In this document: piece after piece, positions 41,994 through 51,493 of the stretch
Position numbering within the stretch: the stretch's first letter is position 1
How the letters are laid out: each line of letters opens with the position of its first letter
Assembly (NCBI RefSeq): GCF_017794965.1
Contig: NZ_CP051240.1
Location: 3,348,001-3,412,000, forward strand
Source: Alcanivorax sp.
Lineage (GTDB): Bacteria; Pseudomonadota; Gammaproteobacteria; Pseudomonadales; Alcanivoracaceae
Direction: 5' to 3'
DNA length: 64,000 nucleotides
Notes under the pieces: generated by a model
What the model was told of the DNA's origin: nothing
Seen by the model: only the letters and a program-made list of their open reading frames with translations
The model's database searches: none
Made by a program: the position numbers and the translations under genes

Positions 41994-42535
41994 TGCAAGC
42001 CTCAAGCTACAAGCTACAACGCGAAACAGGGCTTCCCGTAACGCCAAGCCCTGCCCCACTGCTGTCCCACAGTTTGTATCTGCTTGACTGAGTTCTGCAG
42101 GGGCTGACATTCCGGCAGGGTCTTTCGTGATATGAAGACATGAATTGGCGGCGAGCCCATTTTCAGATGTCGCCCCCCAGCCTCCGTAGATTCTTCCTGG
42201 GTAGGGGCTTGCTTGTAGGCGAAGACGTGTTCGCAAGGGCGGAATTCGCTTGCAAGCAAGCTCCCACAAAGGAAGGAACTCCTGTCCCAAAGGGGGGGGC
42301 GGCTAAAAATGTGGCACAGCAGTGAGCCGTGCCCGCGCTTTGTCGTCCTGCCTTGAAAACCTTCGTTCAGCAAGCTGAATCTCCCACAAGGGACGCCAGC
42401 CCCGGAAGCCGGATAGCTGTTTTGCAGGAGAGGCAACATGTTGGGCGAAAACAGCCCACGAATCGCGGGCACGGCCAGCCCGGAAAACGACTCACCTCTT
42501 TCGCGTTGTAGCTTGTAGCTTGCGGCTTGTAGCTC
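41994..42535. repeat. Inverted AGCTTGT-type heptamer arrays around REP elements
   Basis: The left array 41994-42022 (GCAAGCC TCAAGCT ACAAGCT ACAACGCG) and the right array 42503-42535 (CGCGTTGT AGCTTGT AGCTTGC GGCTTGT AGCTCGC) are inverted, period 7. Between them lie a REP pair (42204-42270, GGGCTTGCTTGTAGGCG / CTTGCAAGCAAGCTCCCAC) and the unit CGTTCAGCAAGCTGAATCTC (42364-42383). No gene is supported between 41986 and 42551. Confidence 0.75.
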
Positions 42536-42551
42536 GCCTCTCGGGGCTGGG

Positions 42552-43124
42552 CTACGGCGCCTTTGGCATGGGTCTCTCCAGGGTGAAGGCCCCTCGCAGC
42601 TCACCCGCCTGATAACCCCTTGCCTGATCTTGCGGGTAGCGATCCTCCAGTGCCTGTACCACCGGGGCTGAAAGTGCTCTGCCGTGGCAAGCCAGGCAGG
42701 GCCCTTCCACCATGATCGCCTTCATATAGCGTTGCACCGGTTGGCCATCAAGGTTTTCTGTGTGCAGTACTTCCAGCGAACCCGGCTCGACCCCGGCGTC
42801 CAGTTGCTTCTGGAACCACAGCAACTGTTCTCGCTCCCAGGCATCCGGCGTATTGGCCGGATTACGCACCTTCAGGCTGGTACGCGCCACGGTCCAGGGG
42901 CCCTGCTCGCTGACCTGATCGGTAATCGGCATGGCGGACAGGTTGCACACCTCAATGGCGGCCAGCGGCCCACCTTCTTTCATGGCAGACATCAGAGCCT
43001 GCTTCAACGCGCCCCCCAGCGCCATGCTGGCCTGGCGTGCCCCCGCCTGGTCAGATTGCGCATCAGCAACCGCCAGTCCCGCTGTGAGCACCAGTGCCAG
43101 TCCAGTCAACAGAGTCCGTTTCAT
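42552..43124 (-). CDS. DUF3365-type heme-binding periplasmic protein
   Basis: 190 residues. The signal peptide (MKRTLLTGLALVLTAGLAVA) precedes a DUF3365/Tll0287-like sensor domain with AIEVCNLSAMPITDQVSE, RTSLKVRNPANTPDAWE and one c-type heme motif CLACHG (Cys143 to His147). Such domains bind heme and are proposed redox or gas sensors. As a free periplasmic protein it may carry electrons or sense oxidants or sulfide. AGGAG precedes the start by about seven bases. Divergent from the peroxiredoxin gene across two palindromes. Confidence 0.85.
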   Translation of the reverse strand: MKRTLLTGLALVLTAGLAVADAQSDQAGARQASMALGGALKQALMSAMKEGGPLAAIEVCNLSAMPITDQVSEQGPWTVARTSLKVRNPANTPDAWEREQLLWFQKQLDAGVEPGSLEVLHTENLDGQPVQRYMKAIMVEGPCLACHGRALSAPVVQALEDRYPQDQARGYQAGELRGAFTLERPMPKAP

Positions 43125-43207
43125 CACATGCTCCTTTCATTGTCAGCTGGCCGGTCCACTGAGGCCGCCGGCGTCAATTTGCTGTTAAGGGTCGGCGATA
43201 GAATTTA

Positions 43208-43247
43208 TATATCGCAACGATATAAGCATATATCTTGAAGATATATG
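43208..43247. promoter_or_regulatory. Two adjacent AT-rich palindromes (operator pair)
   Basis: TATATCG-CAA-CGATATA (43208-43224) and CATATATC-TTGAA-GATATATG (43227-43247) lie between the DUF3365 and peroxiredoxin starts. Tandem ATATC-type inverted repeats suggest cooperative binding of a dimeric repressor or redox regulator. The regulator gene is not evident in the window. Confidence 0.6.
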
Positions 43248-43312
43248 GTGCGCATTTTAGTCTTTCCCTGCAAGCCCACTGACACCACTACTTCCCGCAA
43301 GGAGAACGACTC

Positions 43313-43966
43313 ATGGAAACCCCCGCACAGCAAACCGCCGGCCTGCCGCGCATCAACGAACCCGCACCGGATTTTCAGGTTTTGACCACTGACGGCGAGA
43401 AATGCCTGGCCGATTACCGTGGCAAATGGCTGGTACTGTTCTCTCACCCCGCCGACTTCACCCCGGTCTGCACCACCGAATTCATGGCCTTTGCCCAGGC
43501 AGCCCCGGAATTTGCCAAGCTCAACTGCGAACTGCTTGGTCTGTCCATCGACAGCATCCACTCGCACATTGCTTGGATGCGCAATATCAAGCAGAACTTC
43601 GGCGTGGAAATCCCCTTCCCCATCATCGAAGACCTGAAGATGGAGGTGGCCAATGCTTATGGCATGATCCATCCAGGGGCTGCCGACACGTCTGCGGTGC
43701 GCGCTACCTTTATCATCGACCCCAACGGGATCCTGCGTGCCATGGTCTACTACCCGATGAGCAATGGACGTTCCATTCCGGAATTTCTGCGCCTGGTGAA
43801 AGCCATGCAGACCAGCGATGAAAACGGCATCGCGACGCCGGAAGGCTGGCAGCCCGGCGACAAGGTCATTGTTCCTCCGGCCAAGACCGCCGCTGCCGCC
43901 AACGCCCGCGCGGAATCCGGCGACTATGAGTGCAAGGATTTCTACTTCTGCACCAAGACGCTTTAA
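43313..43966 (+). CDS. Peroxiredoxin (Prx6-like, AhpC/TSA family)
   Basis: A 217-residue peroxidase with peroxidatic Cys53 in HPADFTPVCTTEFMAF and the catalytic Arg in the AVRATFIIDPNG strand. The domain order and length fit the 1-Cys/Prx6 group. A C-terminal CKDFYFC (Cys207 and Cys213) resembles archaeal relatives and could resolve the sulfenate. It reduces hydrogen peroxide, organic peroxides or persulfides. GGAG lies nine bases upstream of the ATG. The rhodanese gene follows after a hairpin (43981-44005), suggesting a shared role in sulfur or peroxide stress. Confidence 0.92.
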   Translation: METPAQQTAGLPRINEPAPDFQVLTTDGEKCLADYRGKWLVLFSHPADFTPVCTTEFMAFAQAAPEFAKLNCELLGLSIDSIHSHIAWMRNIKQNFGVEIPFPIIEDLKMEVANAYGMIHPGAADTSAVRATFIIDPNGILRAMVYYPMSNGRSIPEFLRLVKAMQTSDENGIATPEGWQPGDKVIVPPAKTAAAANARAESGDYECKDFYFCTKTL

Positions 43967-43980
43967 TCCAGAGTAAAAAG

Positions 43981-44005
43981 CACAGCGCCCTTTCGTGGCG
44001 CTGTG
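43981..44005 (+). other. Intercistronic hairpin between peroxiredoxin and rhodanese genes
   Basis: Stem CACAGCGCC / GGCGCTGTG, 7-base loop, no T-run. It may lower downstream expression or stabilise the upstream message. Confidence 0.6.
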
Positions 44006-44036
44006 TGATTGCTATGACCGTCAAGGAAAATTCCCC

Positions 44037-44417
44037 ATGAAAACTGCCCACGATCTGGTTCAGGAAGCCAAGGCACGGATTCATGAAGTGCCACTGGAAG
44101 AAGCCCAGGCAGCCATCAACGATGCGGTGCTGTTGCTGGATGTACGTGAGGGCGACGAATATCACGCCGGCCACATTCCCGGCGCTGTCTCTATTCCCCG
44201 CGGCATTCTGGAATTCAAACTCAGCAATGACCCGGCGCTGGATCTTCGCGACCAGCCCATCGTGATTTACTGCAAGACCAGTGGCCGCGCTGCGCTGGCC
44301 GCAGCCACCATGAAGGAAATGGGTTATCTGCATGTGCAGTCCATCGAGGGTGGCTTTGATGCCTGGCAGGACGCTGGCAAGCCGGTGGTCACTCCGGACA
44401 TGCTGGATTTTGAATAG
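44037..44417 (+). CDS. Single-domain rhodanese
   Basis: 126 residues. Rhodanese core LLLDVREGDEYHAGHIPGAV and active loop CKTSGRAALAA with Cys79. It moves sulfane sulfur from donors such as thiosulfate or persulfides to thiols or cyanide. An N-terminal helix (VQEAKARIHEVPLEEAQAAI) precedes the domain. Start 44037 has AAGGAA nearby; the frame is open to 43995 without a ribosome site. Downstream of peroxiredoxin in the same direction. Confidence 0.92.
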   Translation: MKTAHDLVQEAKARIHEVPLEEAQAAINDAVLLLDVREGDEYHAGHIPGAVSIPRGILEFKLSNDPALDLRDQPIVIYCKTSGRAALAAATMKEMGYLHVQSIEGGFDAWQDAGKPVVTPDMLDFE

Positions 44418-44430
44418 TCTGAAAGCGGGG

Positions 44431-44628
44431 AGGAAAGTTTCGAGAAGCGAGTTTCGAAGATCAACATTCAAAACCCGTAGAAGGGGGGGCAGGGTTTGCC
44501 TTTCGAAACTCGCTTCTTGCAACCCGAAACTCATTCCCTGGCGAGGCTCTCCTGCTCTCCGGACAGCGTTTCTGGAATCCTTACCTCGCTCAGGCTCGGA
44601 TCGCCTGCAGGCAGGCTCCTACAGTGGG
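44431..44628. repeat. Composite REP/MITE-like palindrome, short form
   Basis: Inverted arrays 44436-44460 and 44500-44532 (TTTCGAA ACTCGCT TCTTGCA ACCCGAA ACTCATT) enclose about 45 bases. The right side continues with TTCTGGAATCCTTACCTCGC, GGCTCGGATCGC, CTGCAGGCAGGCTCCTACAG. Same family as 889-1096. Confidence 0.72.
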
Positions 44629-44675
44629 GGCTCTCCCGGCTTTGCGTGAGGCGTGTTGCAACCGCAGAGCGGCCA

Positions 44676-44706
44676 AAAAAACGGGCCTCAATGAGGCCCG
44701 TTTTTG
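44676..44706. terminator. Bidirectional terminator before the TSP3 lipoprotein gene
   Basis: ACGGGCCTCA / TGAGGCCCGT with A6 before and T5 after. It serves the minus-strand lipoprotein transcript (stop 44728) and possibly rhodanese. Confidence 0.9.
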
Positions 44707-44727
44707 TCTTGCTGATCTACGCTGTGA

Positions 44728-46185
44728 TCAAGGCTTGGCTTCGTAGCACACATCGTGCACACGGAACGCCTTGTTCACGTTGAAGGCGCCGGCATAGGTC
44801 AGGCTGACCGAATCAAAGTTTTCCGGGGCGTCCGCCACCAGGAATCGTTGATCGGTGTTGGCACCAATACCCAGCAGATCCACATCAATCAGGCTGCCAT
44901 CCACAACTCGCTTGGCAACCATGTCGCCATCGTCATAGAAGCGGATGGTGATGAAGTTACCCAGCACTTCGATGTTCAGCAGCGGCGAGGTGGTATCGGT
45001 CACCACAAAACCCACCTTGCTGGCATTCAGGTTCTGGGCTTCGTCCTTGGCATCCGCAGCCACATAGGCACCACCTTTGAATACGGCTGCACCGATGTTC
45101 AACTGGGCAAACGTTGCGCCATTTTCATCGATGGTGTGCTCCGGGTTGTCCACACTACAGGCCAAACAGATACCGAATTCGCCAAAGCCGCCCAGGCCAT
45201 CGCCGTTGGCGTCATGGGTTGCGCTGGTCAGCGGCGTGAAGGCGTTGTCGGCACCACAGCTGAAGCCGTCGTCGTCACAGACATCACCTTTGCCATCGCC
45301 GTCGCTATCCTTCTGGTCACCGTTAGGCACGTTCGGGCAGTTGTCCACGTCATCGTTGTGGCCATCGTTGTCTTCATCGCCTGCCGGCTCACTGCCACCA
45401 TCGGTGTCACACAGATCACCGGTCATGTCGCCATCGGAATCCAGCTGGTCACCATTGGCAATCAGCGGGCAGTTATCTTCATCGTTGTTGACGCCATCGC
45501 CATCGCGGTCGCCGTCACAGATATCACCCTGTCCGTCCAGGTCCGCATCCAGCTGATCCGGGTTGGGCATGTTCAGGCAGTTGTCTTCCTCATCAGCAAC
45601 GCCGTCGCCGTCCGCATCCCCTTCGCAGGCATCCCCCACGCCATTCAGGTCTTCATCAGCCTGATCCGCATTGGCCGTGAAAGGACAGTTGTCGCTGTCA
45701 TTGTCCACACCGTCATTGTCGCCGTCGGCATCACAGGCATCGCCTGCACCATCAGCGTCCACGTCGTGCTGTTCCGGGTTGGCAACAAACGGGCAGTTGT
45801 CCACGCCATCATCAACACCGTCCTGATCCGAGTCGGTATCCATATCGCAGGCATCACCCAGACCATCCAGATCCGCATCCGCCTGGTCAGCATTGGCTAC
45901 CAGTGGACAGTTGTCGGTGCTGTCATCAACCTCATCGCCGTCACGATCATCGTCGCAGACATCGCCCACACCATCGCCATCCGCATCGTCCTGCATGGCA
46001 TTGGCCATCTCCGGACAGTTGTCATCGATATCGGCAACCCCGTCTCCATCCTGGTCCACGTTACGGGACTGCGGATTCGGATTCTGCACCACATCAACGC
46101 CGCTGCTTCCCCCGTCCGCTTCACAGCCTGCCAGCAGCATGGCTGCAAACATGGCCAGCATGACTATCTTGATTTGATCCCTCAT
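44728..46185 (-). CDS. TSP3-repeat lipoprotein paired with OmpA
   Basis: 485 residues. Lipobox MLLAGC (Cys about residue 21), then about eleven thrombospondin type 3 repeats of the DGVxDxxDNCPxxANxxQxD kind, each with Asp ligands for calcium and a conserved Cys. The C-terminal about 170 residues (GADNAFTPLTSATHDANGDG onward) are a beta-rich domain without name; paired Cys in GICLACSVD and DVCYEAKP. Probably attached to the outer membrane and exposed. Its ATG overlaps the stop of the OmpA gene (ATGA), so both are made together, perhaps as partners. Confidence 0.85.
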   Translation of the reverse strand: MRDQIKIVMLAMFAAMLLAGCEADGGSSGVDVVQNPNPQSRNVDQDGDGVADIDDNCPEMANAMQDDADGDGVGDVCDDDRDGDEVDDSTDNCPLVANADQADADLDGLGDACDMDTDSDQDGVDDGVDNCPFVANPEQHDVDADGAGDACDADGDNDGVDNDSDNCPFTANADQADEDLNGVGDACEGDADGDGVADEEDNCLNMPNPDQLDADLDGQGDICDGDRDGDGVNNDEDNCPLIANGDQLDSDGDMTGDLCDTDGGSEPAGDEDNDGHNDDVDNCPNVPNGDQKDSDGDGKGDVCDDDGFSCGADNAFTPLTSATHDANGDGLGGFGEFGICLACSVDNPEHTIDENGATFAQLNIGAAVFKGGAYVAADAKDEAQNLNASKVGFVVTDTTSPLLNIEVLGNFITIRFYDDGDMVAKRVVDGSLIDVDLLGIGANTDQRFLVADAPENFDSVSLTYAGAFNVNKAFRVHDVCYEAKP

Positions 46186-47285
46186 TTTCTTACCTCCATA
46201 ACCCGAAATTCGACACGACGATTCATGGCTCGCCCAGAAGCTGTTTCATTACTCGCCACGGGATCCAGTTCCCCATAACCGCGCGCGGTAAGACGATCAC
46301 CCGCTACACCATTATCAATCAGCATCTGGCGCACTGATTCGGCTCGCGCCTGGGACAGCTGCTGGTTGTACTCGGCAGAGCCCATGCTGTCGGTGTGGCC
46401 GGTGATTTCGATGCTGAAATTGGTCTGCGCATTGAGCGCTTTGGCAACACGCTCCAGTACAGGCCGCGTAGAGGCGGTCACCTGGTCCGAGTTCACTTCG
46501 AAGCCGATATTGTGGAAAGTGATGGTCTGATCCGTCAGCAGACAGCCCTTGCCATCCACTTCACCGCCTTTCAGCGTATCCGGACATTCATCCCGGCTAT
46601 CCGGAATGCCGTCCCCATCGCTGTCCGGTTCCTGAACCATGACTTCACGGGTCTCGTAGACAACTTTCTCAACCACCTTCTCCACTTCGCGCACCTTGGT
46701 GTAGCCAAGCGGAATTTCCAGACCCAGGGAGAAACGCAGGTCGTTGAAGCCGCCATCCCCCTTAGTGTTGTTGAAGCTGGTGCCGTCGTAGTCGTCATAC
46801 ATATAGCGCGCTTCGGCACGGAGCTTGACCCCGTTATCAAAAATCGGCGCGGTGATCACACCCAGGCCCACATTGGCATGCAGGGTGTAATCGTCATCAT
46901 CATCGGGCACCACATCGTTGCGGATCAGACCCACGGCCCCGACCACGAAGGGGGTAAACGACAGCCGGTCACCGAAGGCGTACATCAGGCCGGTGGTCAG
47001 CGCGCCCTGGTAAAAATCGGACATGAATTCTTCACCGGAATCGAGACCATAGGCCGCAAATTCCGTTTCCCACCACCATTGCTCGGCGACCTCACGGCCA
47101 TAGGCCACACCGCCACCCAGGCCCTTGCTGCCCAGCTCACGCTCTTCGTCCAGCTCCACGTAATGGAACATGGGGCTGAAATACTGCCGGGGGTCGGCTT
47201 CCTCAACGGTGACTCCGGCAAACGCCGGAAGACTGCAGGCACCAACACAACACGACAGGAAAGGGACTAGCTTGCGTCCGTTCAT
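46182..47285 (-). CDS. OmpA-family outer-membrane protein
   Basis: 367 residues. Signal peptide (LVPFLSCCVGACSLPAFA), an N-terminal beta-barrel (YFSPMFHYVELDEE to LGLEIPLGYTKV), a TSP3-like linker EPDSDGDGIPDSRDECPDT, and a C-terminal OmpA peptidoglycan-binding domain with EITGHTDSMGSAEYNQQLSQ and RRVEF. It would anchor the outer membrane to the cell wall. Start 47285 has GGGGGAA upstream; the open frame to 47531 lacks features. Coupled to the TSP3 lipoprotein gene that follows. Confidence 0.92.
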   Translation of the reverse strand: MNGRKLVPFLSCCVGACSLPAFAGVTVEEADPRQYFSPMFHYVELDEERELGSKGLGGGVAYGREVAEQWWWETEFAAYGLDSGEEFMSDFYQGALTTGLMYAFGDRLSFTPFVVGAVGLIRNDVVPDDDDDYTLHANVGLGVITAPIFDNGVKLRAEARYMYDDYDGTSFNNTKGDGGFNDLRFSLGLEIPLGYTKVREVEKVVEKVVYETREVMVQEPDSDGDGIPDSRDECPDTLKGGEVDGKGCLLTDQTITFHNIGFEVNSDQVTASTRPVLERVAKALNAQTNFSIEITGHTDSMGSAEYNQQLSQARAESVRQMLIDNGVAGDRLTARGYGELDPVASNETASGRAMNRRVEFRVMEVRK

Positions 47286-47852
47286 ACTTCCCCCTAAAAA
47301 ATTGAGTGCAACGAAATGCGGTGCAATTTGAGCCGAAGCGGCTGCGAGATAAAATCCGCCTAAAGTACCAATGTTCACACCGGAGTGACGCAAACTTACA
47401 GCCGGGACACATTTATCGGATAAACGCCTTGTTTTTATTGGCCTGACCGCACAGGGAGCGGCTTGGGCAAACTCCTCCAGATTGTCAGACAACAGCCTTA
47501 AAAAAGCGCAAAACTGTGCACAATGGCTCACATAAACAGTATTCCTACTGCTATACAGCTACGCTGATTGGCGTAAGACAAAGACGCTCATCTACGCCAA
47601 TAGGAGGACAGACAAATCAAGCCATAGCCATTTTGTATCGGATCGTGTCAGTCGATCCCTCAATGGCAGAGTCTGCGACCGGTCTTAGCAGCCGCTCGCA
47701 GCAAGCCTGTCTCGCCAGCTGCAATGCGGGGAGTCCACACGGGAGGAACGACGGAATGGAGGAGGGGTAAGGGATGCGTCAAATCCGGCAATGCTGACGG
47801 ACCGTAATGAGCACAGGAACTACGCTGTGACCACCCTGCTCGCCAGGGCAGT
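47286..47852. other. Non-coding gap with an inverted repeat
   Basis: The 570 bases contain the OmpA promoter region and ATTGGCGTA / TACGCCAAT arms at 47567-47575 and 47593-47601. These are followed by AGGAGG without a close start codon. No gene is supported. Confidence 0.5.
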
Positions 47853-47881
47853 AAAAGCGGGAGCGCCCGGTGCGCCCCCGC
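47853..47881 (-). terminator. Terminator of the MMPL transporter operon
   Basis: On the minus strand GCGGGGGCGC / GCGCTCCCGC with a 5-base loop is followed by TTTT. It lies 11 bases past the stop. Confidence 0.75.
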
Positions 47882-47891
47882 CCGTTGACCG

Positions 47892-50270
47892 CTAAACGTG
47901 ACCGGGCTTGTGCATCAGGAACCGTGACAGCGCGGGGATCAAGATCAGGGCACCGATCATGTTCCACAGGAACATGAAGGTCAGCAGAATGCCCATGTCT
48001 GCCTGGAACTTGATGGGTGAGAATACCCAGGTGCACACCCCTGCCGCCAGGGTCAGGCCAATCAGCCCGACGATCTTGCCGGTAAAGCGCAACGCCTTGG
48101 CATAGGCCACCGCCAGCGAATCTCCATTGCGCTGGTTGGCCAGCTGGATGCTCAGCAGGTAGAGAGCATAATCCACACCGATGCCCACGCCTAACGCGAT
48201 TACCGGCAGTGTGGCTACCTTGATGCCGATACCCAACACCACCATGAGTGCCTCGCACAACATGGACGTAATGATCAGCGGCACCAGCGCCACGACCACG
48301 GCCCGCCAGCTGCGGAAGTTGATCAGGCACAGCAGCCCCACCGCCAGATACACCAGCAGCAGCATCCAGTAGTTGGCCTTTTCCACCACGATGTTGGTGG
48401 CGGCATCAATCCCGGACGAGCCCGCTGCCAGCAAGAACTCCACCTCCTCGCGGTTGTGGTTGTCGGCGAACTCCTCGGTAACGTCCACCACCCGCGACAA
48501 TGTCTCGGCCTTGTGATCGGTCAGGAACGCAATCAGGGCACCGGAGCTTCTGTCTTCGGTCACCAGCTCGGGGTTGGAAACACCGATCTGGTTGAGGGTG
48601 TCGGTAATCACCGCCGGATCCCGGTTGATGGAAGCCCATTTCAGGTTCCCTTCGAAGAACCCGGGGGTGATACGGCGAATCAGGCTGGCCGCGGCCACGG
48701 TGGTCTGCACCCCGGGGGTGGCACGCAGCAGTTCTTCCAGCCGGTCCTGCTCCATGAGGGTTTCATAGCTGCCCATGCCGCCTTCTTTGCTGCGCATCAT
48801 CACCACAAACAGGTCGCTGGATAGACCGAAGTTCTCGGTGATGAAGGCATTGTCCTGGTTGTAGCGGGAGTCCGTTCTCAACTCGGGAGCGCCGGCGTCC
48901 AGGTCACCGATACTGATGTCTGTGCGCACCACCATGGCCACCACAAACAGGCCAGCGAAGAACACGATGGCCAGCATGGCCGGCTTCGGCTCGGTGAATT
49001 TTTCCAACAAATGGAACAGCGGGTGGCGACTGGATTGCGCAGAAAGACTGCGCTCGGCGCCGGTCTTGCTCACACCGGTATAGGACAGCATCACTGGCAG
49101 CAATACCAGGTTGGTGAAGACCAGAATGAAGATACCGATACTCAGGCTGATGACCATGTCACGGATCACCGGAATATCGATGATCGCCAGCACCGCAAAG
49201 CCCACCGCATCTGCCAGCAACGCAGTCAGGCCGGCGGCAAACAGACGGCGGAAGGTATAGCGGGCCGCCACATAACGATGGGTGCCACGACCGATATCTT
49301 CCATGATGCCGTTCATCTTTTGCACGCCATGGGACACCCCGATGGCAAACACCAGGAACGGCACCAGAATGGAATAGGGATCCGCCACGAATCCCAGCAA
49401 CTGCATGCTGCCCAGTTGCCAGCTCACCGCCACCAAAGAACACAGCAGCACCAGCAAGGTACTTTTTGCACAGCGGGTATAGAGAAAGATGATCGCCACA
49501 GTGATCAACGCCGCAATCAGAAAGAACAGCGCCACTTCGGTGAGACCGTCAATCAGGTCCCCGACCAGCTTGGCAAACCCGATGATATGGATGCTGACGT
49601 TGTCGTCTTCCAGGCTGCGAACTTCCTTTTCCAAGGCATGGGAAAAGGCCGCATAATCCATGGGCTCACCGGTATGCGGGTCGGTCTGCAGCAGGGGCAC
49701 CACGATCAATGATGAGCGCTGATCGCCGGCCACCAGGGAACCGACGATGCCCGAGCGCATGACGTTATAGCGAAGTTTCTTCAGGCTTTCCGGCGAGCCG
49801 TCATAATCATCGGGCATGACCGGGCCGCCCACAAACCCGTACTCACTGATCTCTGTCCACCGTACCAGGGGGGTCCATAGCGAACGCATGAACGAGCGGT
49901 CCACGCCATCGAGCAGAAAGATGCGATCATTGATCTCACGCAGTCGTTCCAGATATTCCGGGTCGTATATGTCGCCGTCACGGTGATGCACCGCAATGCG
50001 CACGGAATCCCCCAACCCTCTTAACTCATCACTCATTTCCAGGTAGTTCTGGATATAGGGATGGCTGTGGGGGATCATTCTTTCAAAGCTGGCATTGATC
50101 GGTAATTTCAGCGCATTGAAGGCCAGAAACCCGGTGAGCAATGCACAGAAAATCATGATGGCCAGGCGGTGATTGAAGATCACCCTTTCCAGAAAATTGC
50201 CTGAATTTTTGTCAAAATCTTCGAGCTGCCGGATCACCGGCATGCCATCGTTATGGGATGGTGTCGCCAT
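47892..50270 (-). CDS. RND-superfamily (MMPL-type) transporter
   Basis: 792 residues with two repeated halves, each a large periplasmic loop plus a six-helix bundle: VAIIFLYTRCAKSTLLVLLC and LLLVYLAVGLLCLINFRS begin the bundles. Typical GVGIGVDYALYLLSIQL and IGVSHGVQKMNGI motifs mark helix 4. It belongs to the exporters predicted to move lipids or hydrophobic compounds, driven by protons. The YCF48 gene precedes it by six bases and DUF1329/DUF1302 genes lie upstream, a recurrent cluster in Pseudomonas and marine hydrocarbon degraders. Substrate unknown. Confidence 0.88.
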   Translation of the reverse strand: MATPSHNDGMPVIRQLEDFDKNSGNFLERVIFNHRLAIMIFCALLTGFLAFNALKLPINASFERMIPHSHPYIQNYLEMSDELRGLGDSVRIAVHHRDGDIYDPEYLERLREINDRIFLLDGVDRSFMRSLWTPLVRWTEISEYGFVGGPVMPDDYDGSPESLKKLRYNVMRSGIVGSLVAGDQRSSLIVVPLLQTDPHTGEPMDYAAFSHALEKEVRSLEDDNVSIHIIGFAKLVGDLIDGLTEVALFFLIAALITVAIIFLYTRCAKSTLLVLLCSLVAVSWQLGSMQLLGFVADPYSILVPFLVFAIGVSHGVQKMNGIMEDIGRGTHRYVAARYTFRRLFAAGLTALLADAVGFAVLAIIDIPVIRDMVISLSIGIFILVFTNLVLLPVMLSYTGVSKTGAERSLSAQSSRHPLFHLLEKFTEPKPAMLAIVFFAGLFVVAMVVRTDISIGDLDAGAPELRTDSRYNQDNAFITENFGLSSDLFVVMMRSKEGGMGSYETLMEQDRLEELLRATPGVQTTVAAASLIRRITPGFFEGNLKWASINRDPAVITDTLNQIGVSNPELVTEDRSSGALIAFLTDHKAETLSRVVDVTEEFADNHNREEVEFLLAAGSSGIDAATNIVVEKANYWMLLLVYLAVGLLCLINFRSWRAVVVALVPLIITSMLCEALMVVLGIGIKVATLPVIALGVGIGVDYALYLLSIQLANQRNGDSLAVAYAKALRFTGKIVGLIGLTLAAGVCTWVFSPIKFQADMGILLTFMFLWNMIGALILIPALSRFLMHKPGHV

Positions 50271-50276
50271 GTCCGG

Positions 50277-51365
50277 TTACTCCTCGCCTTGAGTCTGGTG
50301 ATTGTCAGAAGCATTGAGAGGAATCGGGATAACCCCTCCCAGACTGGTTGCGATCAGTGCATCTCCCGCCAGCAACAAGCTGGTATAGGGCACCGGCGGT
50401 GCCGGAAGATCCACAAAACCTTCTTCATCTGCACGACGCGCTTTCAAGCGCCCACCGGCACTGGCAAACACCGTCATGTCCGGGGTGCTCACGGCATCAC
50501 TGATGCCCACATGAAAGCCTGCCTCCAGCTTTTCCCAGCTGTCGCCATGATCGAGACTCTGCCAGATGCTGCCACGCAAACCGTAGGCGATTAATTGCTG
50601 GTTGTTTCCGGTAATACCGAAGTAACTGCCTCGATAACCGGTTTCGATTTTTTCAAATTTTTTTTCGTCCTGGTTGAGTCGAAATACCGCTCCCCTTTCA
50701 CCCGCGATATAAATATCATCACCGATTTTTTCCAGCGCATTCAGGTTCATGGCCATGGGATTGTCGATGCGGTGCAGCCACGGCTCCCAGCTTTCTCCAC
50801 CATCGTTGGTATGGGCAATCATCCCGAAGGAGCCGACCACATAGCCTTCCTGTTGGTTTTCGAACAACACATCCAGCCAGGGAAGACTTGGCCCCTCGCG
50901 GAAATTCATCGCCATTTCATCCAGGTATTTGGCAGAGGCTTCGGCGTCAAAACCATTTTCTTGCTGGTAATAATCCTTGAAAGGCTTTTCTGACAGGCGT
51001 CCATCCAGCTGTCTCTGCCACTGTTGGCCACCATTGTCACTGTGCAGGATGAGGCCGTCATGCCCCACCATCCAGGCGTGATGGTCATCGAGCATGAACA
51101 CACTGGTGAGATCGGAACTCACCGGCATGTCGACCTGTTTCCAGCTTGCGCCGGCATCCTCTGAACGCAGCACCACACCGCGCAGACCGGCGGCAATGAT
51201 GACCGCATCATGGCCATCCACAGAGAGCAGCGGTTTTTTCCATGGCTCTTTGACCATGATCGGGGGTGTATCGAGAGGGTCCTGAAAGGGCGCTGCGGGA
51301 GCCGTGCCTGCCATCAGGGCACACAGCAGGGCACCGCCATGGGCCAGGGTGCGTAATCGCTTCAT
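50277..51365 (-). CDS. YCF48/BNR-repeat periplasmic protein
   Basis: 362 residues. The signal peptide (ALLCALMAGTAPAA) is followed by several BNR/YCF48-like blades: RSEDAGASWKQVD, HSDNGGQQWQRQLD, HTNDGGESWEPWL and QSLDHGDSWEKLE, consistent with a beta-propeller. YCF48 proteins assist assembly of membrane complexes. Start 51365 has AGGAC seven bases upstream. Six bases separate it from the MMPL gene, so the two products may work as one export machine. Confidence 0.87.
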   Translation of the reverse strand: MKRLRTLAHGGALLCALMAGTAPAAPFQDPLDTPPIMVKEPWKKPLLSVDGHDAVIIAAGLRGVVLRSEDAGASWKQVDMPVSSDLTSVFMLDDHHAWMVGHDGLILHSDNGGQQWQRQLDGRLSEKPFKDYYQQENGFDAEASAKYLDEMAMNFREGPSLPWLDVLFENQQEGYVVGSFGMIAHTNDGGESWEPWLHRIDNPMAMNLNALEKIGDDIYIAGERGAVFRLNQDEKKFEKIETGYRGSYFGITGNNQQLIAYGLRGSIWQSLDHGDSWEKLEAGFHVGISDAVSTPDMTVFASAGGRLKARRADEEGFVDLPAPPVPYTSLLLAGDALIATSLGGVIPIPLNASDNHQTQGEE

Positions 51366-51493
51366 TATTGTTGTCCTGGATAGTTCGGCCGGCTGGTGCC
51401 GGCCGGGAAAGAATGAATGGCGGTGGCAGGCTCCCTTCCGCCCCGCCAGGTGTGGACACAACCGGGCTGGCCGTGGCGGCCAGCCGTTCTCAC

